Shown piece by piece: positions 10,319 to 19,873 of a stretch of DNA of 25,517 nt. The stretch comes from Pezicula radicicola (taxonomy: Eukaryota; Ascomycota; Leotiomycetes; Helotiales; Dermateaceae), in NCBI GenBank assembly GCA_003008705.1, contig PDUO01000131.1, positions 1 through 25,517 of the forward strand. Direction: 5' to 3'. The first letter of the stretch is position 1. Each line of letters starts with the position of its first letter. The position numbers and the translations under genes are program-made. The notes beneath the pieces were generated by a model. It ran no database searches. It was not told the DNA's origin and saw only the letters and a list, made by a program, of their open reading frames with translations.

Positions 10319-12821
10319 TTATCTTATATACCTCGGCTCCCGAAGTAAGATACCGTATATAGTTTATATATAATTCTTGAAATAGTTAATATAACTAAGA
10401 ACTAAACTAGTAGTCTAATATACTAGATATTGATATATAACTATACCTACTAGTTCTAAAGCTAAGTACCTCTCAACGTAGTCTATTATCTTCGCTGGCC
10501 GAGAGAATATCTTCTTTATACTAGTATAAAAAAATATATACTAAGTTTTCTTATAGATAAGTAGAAAGGACTCTATAGTAGGTAACTCTTCTTTAATAAT
10601 AAGTATTGAGAGTAGAGTAATATAGAGGTAGTATTATAAAGCTACCTTATAATAGCTATAGAGAGTCTATATAAGCTCGGTAGTCTAGATCCGACGCTTA
10701 ATAGTATTCTATAGTATAATATCCGGGATACGAGTATAGATTAGATTAGCTAGCTATATCCTTTAGGGGATTTAATACTTAATAACTAGCTTAATATACT
10801 CTTCTTCCTCTTATCCACTATTCTACCTCTTAATATCTTCCGTTGGGTAGTAACGGAAGTAGTCTACTTAGTACTCTTTAGAGATAATATTTTAATACTA
10901 ACTCTAAGTAGTACTAATTATAACTATAAGTTATTAAACTTCTACCTCAACGTCCGTCCCCTGAACTTGATATACCCTAGCTTTCAACTACTCTTACTAC
11001 TACTTAAGTATAGTAATAGCTAGATTAGAAGGGAGTATAGTTAGGACGTTATTAAGGATATAAACCAGGGCGCGGGGATTATATATAAGGCTTATATATA
11101 TAAGTATATAAAGGATATCATCGGTAGAGGGATACTCGAGGATAGTAAACTAGACATTAAACTATACCTACTCATTGATATAGAACCTATTATATATAAC
11201 TAAGTTTAGGTTATATTATATTACCTAGTCCTAAACGGTATTAATAGCTATACCTAGATATAAAGAATATTTATATTAGTAAGGTTATCCCCTTCTCGAG
11301 CGGCTAGAGATAACTTATAATCAATGATATTTATAGTTCTATATTAAAAGTAGTAGCTTATTAGTGTCTCCTTAAAGCCCGTTGTATACCCGAGGTAGTT
11401 GAGGTAGTTCTGAAACTAAGAGTATAAGAGGGCTATCTCCGGTGAGGGGATCCCTCTATCTATAGTATACTTATCTTAGTAGAAGATAGGTATCTTAAGC
11501 TTTTCCTACTTCTAGTATAATAGTATATATAAGACTAGACTCTATACCTTATACTCAAAGACTTACTTAGGAGTTATTAGACTTAGTACCTTAAAAGTAT
11601 CGTTAATAAGGGTAAGGGATACTAGGTATATAATAGGATAGAAAATCAAGTTATCTACTTTAGTAAAGAAGAATATAGTATTATAAATATCTATTAGCTT
11701 AATGTTTAAAGGTATATCTAGAGTAGTTAGTCTACTCACAACTTTAGGTATCTTTTATATCCTTTATAATAAGCTATTATAACCTCTATAGTGAGTATAT
11801 CCTACTCTCTACTACTAGGGCTATATATAACTAGTATATAGATATCCTTATAGTAGATTATATCAAAGTATCTAATATCCTCTTTAACTCTACTTATAGT
11901 AATATTATCTTTAAGACTATAACTATCGTAGCTACTAAAGTCCTTATTATTCTTAGGGTTGAAACTATTATTACTTTTATTAATAATAAGGATATTATTA
12001 TTATTAATAATATTAAGATTATTATCCTTAGAACTAATATTATCTTTTTTCTTCTTTTTTATATTAACTAGCTCTGTAGACCGATACTCTATACCAAAGA
12101 GGAGGAGTAGGATCAATATAAACTATACCCGGTACTACTTTGTAGAGAATATAGAGGTATCACGAGCCTAGTGGTAGTTGAGTAAGAGTAGAAGGTCGTC
12201 TATACCTAAGACGGGCTTCGACTTAACTATGTTATCTAGCCCGAATATATCGATGTACTATGGATATTAGTAACCCTGGATAAAGTAAGTAGTAATGATC
12301 AGAGAGTGGTATACCTTTAGGGCCTCTTTCCTATTATTTATATCTATATAATAGCTATTCTCTCGATTGAAGAGTATTTTGAACTATACGATGTATTATT
12401 ATATTATACCCCGTTTATTTACCCGGTCCTCGTCGTAGATATACTATAAGAATACTAGTATAGTCCCCCTGGAGTAGTCCTAGATTACAGAGTACTAATT
12501 CTTCCTAAGCTAGTCATCACAAAACCTAGTCGAGAGTTAGGATAGTTAGCTATGAGAATTTAATCAGAGGATATTATTCCCTTACCTTATAAACTTACCT
12601 TTAATAACTTGAAGATTATCTTTGGTGGTATCTATATACCTATATTGAATAGTAGTCTTCGTACTATCGTGCTGCTCGATGAGGCTCTGGTAGTATTCGG
12701 GTGGGTATTTATTCTTTGGTTTAGGTCGACGACGTTCGACGCAACTATGAAGGTGTTGAAGGTCCAGTACTGAGGTATATAGCAGCCGTGGATCGATAGA
12801 CGTATACTGTCTCGGGGCCAT
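10319..12821 (-). pseudogene. RIP-degraded DUF3435/FluG-domain protein (Starship-captain-like tyrosine recombinase superfamily)
   Basis: The DUF3435 superfamily contains the tyrosine recombinases (captains) that move Starship transposons, together with many related proteins. The start is the ATG at 12821, opening MAPRQYTSIDPRLL. The same frame can be read to about 11760 with only TAA/TAG/TGA at Gln, Trp or Arg positions. Landmarks: LSTRFCDD (about 12510-12535); KPVLGIDDLLLLLNYH then RDTSIFSTK; FILILLLLFGIEYRSTELV (about 12065-12120), corresponding to the family's ArPgELV core; an Asn/Lys-rich stretch, probably Asp-rich before RIP; ILTIEVIIAYYKGYKR; FTKVDNLIFYPIIYLVSLTL (about 11610-11670), matching EVDNPLFCPILHLLALAL. 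The catalytic-end motif YLGYTTGFKETLISYYF then YRTINIID (about 11325-11400) corresponds to YCFRRGTANAID. The C-terminal finger region reads FSRPAKIIDYVERY and INYFKNYI before TIYGILLREP and a stop at 10319. Frame slips occur near 11755 and 11270. Length (about 830 codons) suits the family. Confidence 0.8.
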
Positions 12822-13256
12822 GAGGACGATGAGCTTGTTCTGCCTTGGGAGAGGGAGGTCTTGACTACGCCGTCGTCGTGGGGGGTGATAGGTACAGAGG
12901 AGGAGGGTGTTGTGGTTGTAAGATACGATGGCTAGTAGAGAGGGTATACGGAGGATATATAGATATATATAATGGGAGGAGAACTCGAAGTGCTAGAAGA
13001 GTGACTACCATGATGACGGACGAAGTGGGGTGGGCCCCCCGTTTCGAGGGGGGTTTATTCAGGAACCTAGAATAAGATTATCATGAGGGAGTCGAAAATG
13101 GATTTCGACTTCCAGTTCTTGGACGTCCTTCGCTCCCGATGATCAGCGGACGCAGGGTCCGCTCTTCCGCACGTGATGATTTATCGGGGTTCGAGGCTGC
13201 GTAAAACAACGACCAAACCTACCGAAAGCGACAGCTCGAACACTACAACCTCGCGT
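12822..13256 (-). promoter_or_regulatory. GC-rich block upstream of the DUF3435 start, with three perfect hairpins
   Basis: This stretch is far richer in GC than either side and largely free of RIP. It holds three short perfect inverted repeats: CCCCCC/GGGGGG at 13035-13053, AGTCGAAA/TTTCGACT at 13090-13110, and AGCGGAC/GTCCGCT at 13145-13163. There is also a CACGTG at 13170-13175. GTTTACGCGAGG and GTTTTACGCAGCC (read on the minus strand) recur about 55 bp apart near the outer edge. The block ends abruptly at about 13,256, where AT-rich DNA resumes. Position and composition suit a promoter and/or the 5' end of the element carrying the captain-like gene. The hairpins are seen; the function is inferred. 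Confidence 0.45.
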
Positions 13257-13309
13257 AAACTTATAATATAGACTCTAATTAATAAGTTATATAAGATTAT
13301 AACTCTATA

Positions 13310-13683
13310 TAAAAGGTTATAATTAAAAAACTTTAGAATTTTATATTTAAAGATCCTAAGATATATAATAAAGCTATTAATAACCCTTATAGTAAATATT
13401 AGACTAAAGCTATATATAATAAATATAATTCCCTAAATATATAATATACTTAGGAAGAGGTAGATAGTAATAAAATATCTAATTATAAACTACTAAAAAC
13501 TAGATAGGTTTATAAAACTAGGGAACTATCTAATAACTATATAGAGTTTAAAGCTAGATTTATAGCTAAAGGATTTAAATAGCTATATAGCCTAGACTAT
13601 ATAGATACCTTTACTAATATTATTAAATAAATAGCTTAGAAAATAGTCTTTATACTAGTTATATTATATAATTAGTATTAGGT
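13310..13683 (+). pseudogene. RIP-degraded Copia-type reverse transcriptase fragment
   Basis: A plus-strand frame with TAG/TAA only at Gln or Trp positions matches the start of the Ty1/Copia reverse transcriptase domain (RVT_2). It reads INNPYSKY, a stop where Trp belongs, then KAIYNKYNSLN and TWEEVD with Trp likewise lost or kept by codon. Next comes a VYKTRE motif (family WVYKxK), then EFKARFIAKGF (family YKARLVAKGF), then LYSLDYIDTF (family GIDYxETF). The fragment stops at 13683, exactly where the LTR-like repeat begins, before the catalytic YxDD region. It is therefore a truncated dead element, probably interrupted by the insertion that follows. Confidence 0.75.
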
Positions 13684-14379
13684 TATAGGCTATAAGTATA
13701 GGGTAAAATAGGGTAGGTAGGTAGGGTAGGCATAGCCTAAAGTACACTATAAATATAGGGTAGTAAGAGGTATGTCGAACGGAGTAATCGGTAGAGGATA
13801 ATAATATATAGAACTAAAAGACTTGAATTCAAAGTTATCTATCTACTAAGAAAGAGAGGTTATCTATATATAAAAGGCTAGTCATAAAGACTACTATATT
13901 TAGTATAGACTAAGTTATATAAACTACTAAGTTAAGGAAGCTTTACTTTACTTATAAAACACTAGTAAAATAAAATAATATAAAATAAAATACTATATAA
14001 AATAAGATAAAATATATATTATAAGTATATAGTTATATAGACTACCCTAATAGGTAGTTCGTATGAATTACCTTATTTAATCTACTTAATTAGACCTCAC
14101 TAGTCCTATATAATCTTCCCGAACTAGAAACTAGTTTATAACTAGAAAACTACTAGTTTAGTTTTCTCCTTCCCTATCCGTTCNATTNAGCTAGTTTAGT
14201 GTCTTATATATACTATTCCTAATAAGGAAGTATATAATATAGAAACTAAGGTTATATAACTAATATAGCCGGAGTTATATATGAAAGTAGTAAATATAGT
14301 TATAAGGCTTTAGTGACTACTAAAGGTTACTATAGCTACAGGGCATTTATAGTATATAATTATATTATACAATACAACA
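13684..14379 (+). repeat. LTR-like repeat, left copy
   Basis: Aligns along its length with 14461-15157 in the same orientation, starting at CTATAAGTATAGGGT and ending TATAATTATATTATACAATACAACA. It is more AT-rich than the right copy, so more heavily mutated. It contains two undetermined bases (N) at 14184 and 14188; the right copy reads g and c at the matching sites. Confidence 0.8.
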
Positions 14380-14460
14380 ATTAGTATATATATAAAATAG
14401 ATATAATTTCTACCTTTATATAAAAAGAAAGAAAATACTCCTCTTTTTATATTATTAAGA

Positions 14461-15157
14461 TATAAGCTATAAGTATAGGGTGGATTAGGGTAGGTAGGTA
14501 GGTAAGATAGGCACAGCCTAAAGTATACTATAAATATAGGGTAGTAAGAGGTACATTAAATAGATTTTAGATAAGTAAGAGGTAATAATATATAGAACTA
14601 AAAACTTAAATTCGAAGTTATCTATCTACTAAGAAAGAGAGGCTATCTATATATAAAAGGCTAGTCGTAAAGACTACTACATTTAGTATAGACTAGTTCG
14701 TATAAACTACTAAGTTAGGAAAGCTTTGCTTTACTTATAAAACACTAATGAAATAAAACAATATAAAATAAAACAAAATATGTATTATAAGCGTATAGTT
14801 GTATAGATTACCCTAATAAGTAGTTCGCACGAATTGCCTTATTTAGTCTACTTAATTAGACCTCGCTATTCCTACTTAAATAAGTAGTCTTTCCTTACGA
14901 ACTAAAAACTAGTTTATAACTAGAAAACTACTAGTTTAGTTTTCTCCTTCCCTATCCATTCGATTCGGCTAGTTTAGTGTCTTATATATACTATTCCTAA
15001 TAAGGAAGTATATAATACAGAAACTAAGGTTACGTAACTAATATAGCCGGAGTTATATACGAAAGTAGTAAATATAGTTATAAGGCTTTAGCGACCACTA
15101 AAGATTACTATAGCTACAGGGTATTTATAGTATATAATTATATTATATAATGCAACA
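14461..15157 (+). repeat. LTR-like repeat, right copy
   Basis: Partner of 13684-14379 in direct orientation. It keeps more C and G (for example GCACGAATTGCC and TTCGATTCGG). A stretch near 14555 (ATTAAATAGATTTTAGATAAG) replaces unrelated sequence in the left copy, so the two copies also differ by a short replacement or indel. Confidence 0.8.
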
Positions 15158-15184
15158 TAGACTAAGCTAATAATATATTAAATT

Positions 15185-15320
15185 TAAAGTTTATTTTAAA
15201 GTCTATTTTATAGCTTAAATTAAAGCTCTTTATAGTTTATTATATAATCTATTTTAAAGTTTAAATTAAAGCTCTATATAGTCTATTTTATAGTCTATTT
15301 TATAGCTCTAATTAAAGGTA
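15185..15320 (+). repeat. AT-rich degenerate tandem repeat
   Basis: TCTATTTTAWAG recurs five times and AAATTAAAGCTCTWTATAG twice, with a third partial copy, giving an irregular period of about 60 bp. No coding frame is present. Confidence 0.6.
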
Positions 15321-15927
15321 TATAAGATAAGATAATTATATAATAATTTATATATAATATAACTCTTTCTAAATTATATAACTCTTAGCCTTTATAGTAT
15401 TAGCTCTTAGAGAGTTTAAATAGTATTATTATTAAATATATAATATATTTTAATAATTAATTAATTAAATTATTTTAATAAAGTAGTTTAAATATTAAAA
15501 ACTACTAAGGTTTAATATATTATTATACTATTAATATAAGCTTTAAAATTAAATTATATAAGTATAGTAAATACTACTATATTTAATAACTAAATAGTAA
15601 GCTAGCTATTGTTTTCAGCGGGTCTAGCCTATTACTTTCTACTACTAGTTTACTAAAATTCCCCTTTCACTTTTATACAAACCTAATATCTCCTATAACT
15701 AACTAACTCCTTTGATCTAAATCACATACCGTTCAAACGACTCAATCTATAATCCTTAACTTAGCAAGGAGGGTATATCTCTTTAGCGGGATAGAATTTC
15801 ATCTCCCTTCTTCCATAGGTACAGGCTGTCGCTACAGTTCCGCCTAATTCTCTCGGGTCCCTTTTAGTAGCAAAGTTCTGGAGTCGAAATGAGTTCTCCC
15901 GTAGATAAGTGCTTAATTGGCCTGTGA
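15321..15927. other. Transition from AT-rich repeats into the genic island
   Basis: 15321-15601 is AT-rich and contains TTAATATAAGCTTTAAAATT, a word found again at 25411-25440. From about 15,602 the composition becomes normal. 15780-15927 may include eroded 5' coding sequence of the carboxylesterase, but I could not match it residue by residue. Confidence 0.4.
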
Positions 15928-17215
15928 GTTATTAGTCATGTTGATGGGTTGCATTCAAATGCGCCGGTCACTGCTTATGCAGCCTCCATTTCGCAGCCCG
16001 TGATTACTGTCAATATTGGGTATTGCCTTAATTGGTTTGGAAGTCTTGTTTGCTAGGACGTGCTAGAAGAGTATACTGCCTCTCTAACTGGCTTGAATGG
16101 GCCGTTCAATCTAGCGATTCAAGATCAACCAACCGTGTTTGCTTGGATTGACGAATTTATTAACGGATTTGGTGGAGATGCATCGAGCGTTACTGCAGTT
16201 GCGGAACCAGCGGGAAGCATGTTCCTTACATATCATATATGTGGTTTTTCTACGCGGCTGTTTGACTATGCAACACTGCAGTCTGGGCTGATATTTGGAG
16301 ATCTCCTGTTAGCGGTTAAAGAAGGGTAGTATCAGGCTCTGCTTAAACACTTCAAAATCGATGGCGCCACTGCAGCAGGAATTGGCCTAATACCCTGGGA
16401 CACGTTTGTTTCCATACATAGGGGCAACCCCTGGTGTTGCTACAGAAGACTCACTGTTTACGAGAGGCATACCAACAGCGACGAACCAGCTGGATCTGGG
16501 CCCAACTTGCGAGTGGCTGAACGATGTAATGATTGAAGACGACTTCTGGGAAGGAGCAGCCTTTTACCCGCTGTTAGTCAACCTCCCTTAATCCACACTG
16601 ATCCAAGCTGTGAAAAAGATAGTCCCTGCCCCGGAAGCAGACGCATTGCTCACAGTATACAACCTTCCGTCTCCTGGAACTGTTGACACTGATCCCGCTC
16701 CGATCCCAGTGTGCCTATTCCTAGGACACCTCACCTTCTCCGCTGTCCACAACGAGCTCTCTAACGCTCTTGCAACAAATCGCAATGCCAAAAAAAGAAA
16801 CGTATATCGCTATTCCTTCGCCCTTTCGAATCCATTCCGGGAAAGTGGGTTTCCGGGCAGTCTTCTACCAGGCCACCACTTAGTTGAGATTCTATATATT
16901 TTCTGAAGGCTTTTAGACCGTTAACGGGATCATTGGCTGGAGCGCCAGGCACGAGAGACGGCGCGACGGTGGATTGCGTTCGCGAACGGAAAGGAGCCGT
17001 GGGAGGCTTACACTGTTTCTCAGAAGGAGTATGAGAGTGGCGCAAGGGAAATTGGTGACAAGAAGGACGTTAGTCACAACGAAGACAGCGGAATCAAGCC
17101 CCATGGTAACTTTGATTTGACCAACGCTAAAATCGCCATCTGCGACGACGTCGTAGGCTGGATAGTGCGAACTTCTAATGTGGACGAGGAAGTTAGTAAG
17201 AAGGAAGTAGAATAA
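15928..17215 (+). pseudogene. Type-B carboxylesterase (COesterase) pseudogene
   Basis: Members of this alpha/beta-hydrolase family cleave carboxylic esters. VITVNIGYCLNWFG (about 15994-16035) matches the VVTINYRLNWFGF motif. NLAIQDQPTVFAWIDEFING and FGGDASSVTAV follow, as in the family. The nucleophile elbow should read GESAGS but is AEPAGS at about 16201-16218, so the catalytic Ser is lost. ATLQSGLI is kept downstream. Disruptions: TAG at 16054, TAG at 16327, a frameshift near 16,400-16,410, TAA at 16589, TGA at 16904 and TAA at 16922. After the shift one frame runs to the TAA at 17213-17215, with readable text such as ATPGVATEDSLFTRGIPTA and HWLERQARETARRW. The N-terminal third (oxyanion HGGGF) is missing. 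The 3' end converges on the next gene with 22 bp between them. Confidence 0.8.
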
Positions 17216-17237
17216 GGAGAATTTTTCCTATTCATAT

Positions 17238-18661
17238 TTAAATATATCCCTTTAAAATTGCTGCTTCGCAATTCAACACACTGCTCCCGGCTGCTCCAAG
17301 AATAACATTATGACTTAACGCCACAAACTTAACATCAAAAATTCCAGACTCGTCTTCTCTCACGCGCCCCACACTAACAGCATACCCACGCTCCAAATTG
17401 CGGTCCAGCCGGGGCTGCGGCCGTGTCGGATCTTCATGTACAATGATAGCGTGCGCGGGCGCAGAGTAGCATCCGAGAGTCTGGGCTTCACTGACATAAG
17501 ACTGCAGGGCAGCTTTAACAGCTAAAGCAGTAGGAGGGGGGCGGGTGGCGAAGCGGAGGGAGACGCAGGCGGTGTGACCGTCGAGGACGGGGACACTAGA
17601 TAGAAGGGAAAGTTAGTGAGGTGGAAATCGAATGAGGTTGTAATAGGATGGATGTAGTAGTTGTGCTTACCGATTACAGGCTGCTGATACTCGCATCTGC
17701 TGTGGCGTGACCTGGTTCTTTTCAAGATTTAGACTGCCCAGAATCTTGCAGGCTTCCGTCTCGATCTTCGACTCTTCCGATTCGATATAGGGTACAATGT
17801 TGTCTATGATGTCCATCGATGAAACCCCTGGGTAACCAGCGCCCGATAATGCTTGGAGCGTGACGACGCTGACTTCGGAGATTCGGCCGAACTTTGCTTG
17901 GAGGGCGGCGAAGGGGATAACGATCCCGATTACGGCACTAGGTAGGGAGGTTAATCATTCTTCTAATGCATACGTATATGTATGTATATGTATGGAGAGG
18001 GATGGGATGGAGTCGTACCAGTTCGAATTTGTCACCAAAAACCCCTTCCCTTCAGACTTCAAGTGCTGCCGCTGAGCTGGAATCAGACTCATGTGGGCTA
18101 AATTTACCGTAGGGACAACTAGGGGCGTCAAGGGATCCATTCGATAAGCAGAAGCATTCGAGAATACGGGGTATGACCTAGCAAAGGCCAGCTCGACCTC
18201 CTGCGCTTTTGCCGTGTCGAGACCTGAAAAGATAATATCGCAGCCCTTGAAGAGTTCCGGTCGACAAGATTGCACAGCTAGCCTTGCAACCGTAGCAGGA
18301 ATGGGTTCTAATTGACGCCAATGGACCGCATTTTCGTAGCTTTTTCCCGCACTTCTCTCAGAGGCGCCAATGGTGGAAATCTCCAGATACGGATGTTCAG
18401 AAAGAAGAAGAATAAAGCGTTGGCCGACCGCGCCTGTGGCTCCGAGAATACCTAGAGAGAGAATCAGTTATACGCATCAAATAAGCCGAACAACTCGGCG
18501 GGTTATATTTGTATCCAAACATGCCACCGGAAAATATCACACACAGTAGGAAGAGGCCGAGGAGAGAGATCTAAAGAGTAAGAGGGAAAAGGAGAAAGTC
18601 CACACATACCGCATCGCTTTTTCGGCACTTTCTGATCATTCGAGGTAAATTGGTTTGCCAT
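17238..18661 (-). CDS. Aspartate-semialdehyde dehydrogenase, four exons, intact
   Basis: Makes L-aspartate-4-semialdehyde from aspartyl phosphate with NADPH in the cytosol, the shared step toward methionine, threonine and isoleucine (yeast HOM2). Exons, minus strand: 18661-18610, 18451-18019, 17937-17671, 17595-17238, total 1,110 nt or 369 residues, the family's usual size. Introns of 158, 81 and 75 bp use GTATGT...CTAG, GTACGA...CTAG and GTAAGC...CTAG. The NADP loop [10 protein letters not shown] is at residues 21-30. CDIIFSGLD and [12 protein letters not shown] follow. Catalytic Cys162 (NSNC) has its codon split by intron 2. The active-site His258 lies in [12 protein letters not shown]. No stop or frameshift is present after splicing. 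The start ATGG sits well placed before KKRCGILGATG. It is the one clearly functional gene here. A TCACGTGA palindrome lies 163 bp upstream. Confidence 0.93.
17955..17985. repeat. Short TATG microsatellite in intron 2 of the ASADH gene
   Basis: Alternating TATG/TACG units (ACGTATATGTATGTATATG) lie wholly within the 81-bp intron and do not affect coding. Confidence 0.5.
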
Positions 18662-19030
18662 GACTTTACTTGTTCGAGGCGATGGTTGTAAATTTTGAAA
18701 ATTGAAGAGTCATCAAGGGCTGCGGACATCGGACGGAATTTCCCTTTCATGCACCGCCACACCGAGACGTTGTCGACGCCACACTACGCATGCATGAGCG
18801 GGGCACTGTGGTGGGTAGTTTAGTCACGTGAGCGGATATGGAGAAATATTGATCCGGTGACGAGTAAAAGAATAGCGGCCCGGGAGAGTGCTTGGTTTTG
18901 GGGAGCTACTCTGGAGTTGTACTAAGTGTATAATAGTGGAGTTTATGCCTATGTAGCCCAGGCTTCCTCGAAACCAGATAATAAATAAAAGGACATAAAT
19001 GCCGAACACTACCTAGGTATTACTAGGTAC
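18662..19030. promoter_or_regulatory. ASADH upstream region with TCACGTGA palindrome; 3' flank of the giant ORF
   Basis: This interval holds the 5' flank of the ASADH gene and the 3' flank of the giant reading frame, both on the minus strand. The 8-bp palindrome TCACGTGA at 18824-18831 contains CACGTG, the core bound by Cbf1-type bHLH factors that control sulfur amino-acid genes in yeast; the functional link here is inferred. I saw no clear TGACTCA (Gcn4/Cpc1) site. ACCTAGGTATTACTAGGTAC at 19011-19030 is a local palindromic repeat of CTAGGTA beside the giant ORF's stop codon. No separate gene was found. Confidence 0.4.
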
Positions 19031-19087
19031 TTAGCCATTACAGTATGCTGAACTTCGTCGCTGTCGCCGAACCCTAGTATCCCTACC

Positions 19088-19873
19088 ACGAGAACACTCT
19101 ATCTTAGCTTTGAGGCAACAAGCACAAGTTACACGGCTGTCAATGGCAGCGGTAGGCCTGCATGGGATGGCCTTGGCGATGCATTCATTGCATTTCCCTT
19201 TGCAAATTTTTTCGTGGAATTCTTTTTGCTGGTTGTTTAGAAACAGCGTACCGCATTTGGTGCATAGCCGACGTTGGCGTTCTTTTCGCTCTTCCGAATT
19301 CTCTTCCAAATTCTCTTCCAGAGAAAAGATACACGTCTCTCCCTTTTCCTCGCACCGCACACAACCATTTCGCATGCCTGAGTCACAGACGTCGCCTGTT
19401 TCCGAGCATAACAGACATTTGCCAATGCATTTGTGCATTCTACTTTTCACTATGCCACAGCCATGACATTCAGCGAAATTGCAAGGGGAATCGCTTTCTG
19501 TACATTCAGTGCATGTGAGATACGAAGTAGGATGTCGACAAGGTAGAGGGGGTGTGTGATCTCGGCAAACGTTACATCTCCCTGGACAGTTGTCCTCATG
19601 GACAGACCGGGTGTAGGAGCATTGCTCCATACACCCGCATTTGGAGCACAGCCGCGCTCTGATAGAGCTTTGTACGGTGTTGTCAGTGTAGTCCTCAAGA
19701 AAAAACCTACAATTGACCTTTTCCTCCCTGCAGTTCTTACATACACGTCTGGCACCCATGTGGCATTCTAAACCATGCTGCTCACAATTCTGGCATCGCC
19801 CAACGCAAGTTTTACTGTGCGAGTCTAAGGGGCGCTGGGAAGTAAAGTGTCGTCCACAATCGCCACATTTGAA
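19088..19873 (-). other. Four tandem zinc-binding-type modules at the C-terminus of the giant frame
   Basis: Each module is a C2HC finger (CX2C...H...C) followed by G[RK]CX2C with a third Cys six or eight residues on, and then another CX2CX6C. The modules lie at residues 1602-1658 (FKCGDCGRHF, then GRCQNC and VCKNC), 1675-1734 (LCSKCG, GRCNVC, LTCTEC), 1735-1784 (ECHGCG, GKCLLC, GCVRCE) and 1804-1863 (LCTKCG, GKCNEC, TCACC). Spacing is near constant, which implies internal duplication of a 50-60 residue unit. Similar half-patterns occur in Zn2Cys6 clusters, but the combined module is not one I can name. Confidence 0.75.

Larger units (their letters stand above)
13684..15157. mobile_element. 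Pair of ~697-bp LTR-like direct repeats with an 81-bp interior
   Basis: Two long direct repeats (13684-14379 and 14461-15157) flank only about 81 bp of non-coding sequence. The left end reads TATAGGC/TATAAGC, which RIP could make from TGTAGGC. The right end reads ACAACA/GCAACA, so the outline resembles LTRs with TG...CA ends. The interior has an A/G-rich run (about 14432-14445) that could be a polypurine tract remnant but holds no gag-pol. The flanks TAGGT and TAGAC differ only by transitions and might be an eroded target duplication. Either a small non-autonomous LTR element, a deletion derivative, or a tandem duplication would fit. Confidence 0.55.

Noticed and set aside
12544..12597. Candidate intron in the DUF3435 gene (GTAAGT or GTAAGG to CATAG)
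   Set aside because: The same frame continues straight through with only RIP-type stops, and the GTAAGT version gives the wrong phase downstream, so no intron is needed.
12845..13075. 76-residue plus-strand ORF in the GC-rich block
   Set aside because: Gly/Arg-rich, low-information translation with no family, antisense to the captain-like gene's leader and containing one of its hairpins.
13180..13200. tRNA B-box-like GGTTCGAGGCT
   Set aside because: No cloverleaf, A box or matching acceptor stem could be formed around it.
13676..15162. TAGGT/TAGAC as a proven target-site duplication of the LTR-like pair
   Set aside because: The five-base flanks differ at two positions; RIP could explain both, but this is too short and ambiguous to claim.
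19110..19518. Two overlapping 118-residue plus-strand ORFs
   Set aside because: They are antisense to the Cys-module coding region, whose regular codon pattern keeps the opposite strand open by chance.
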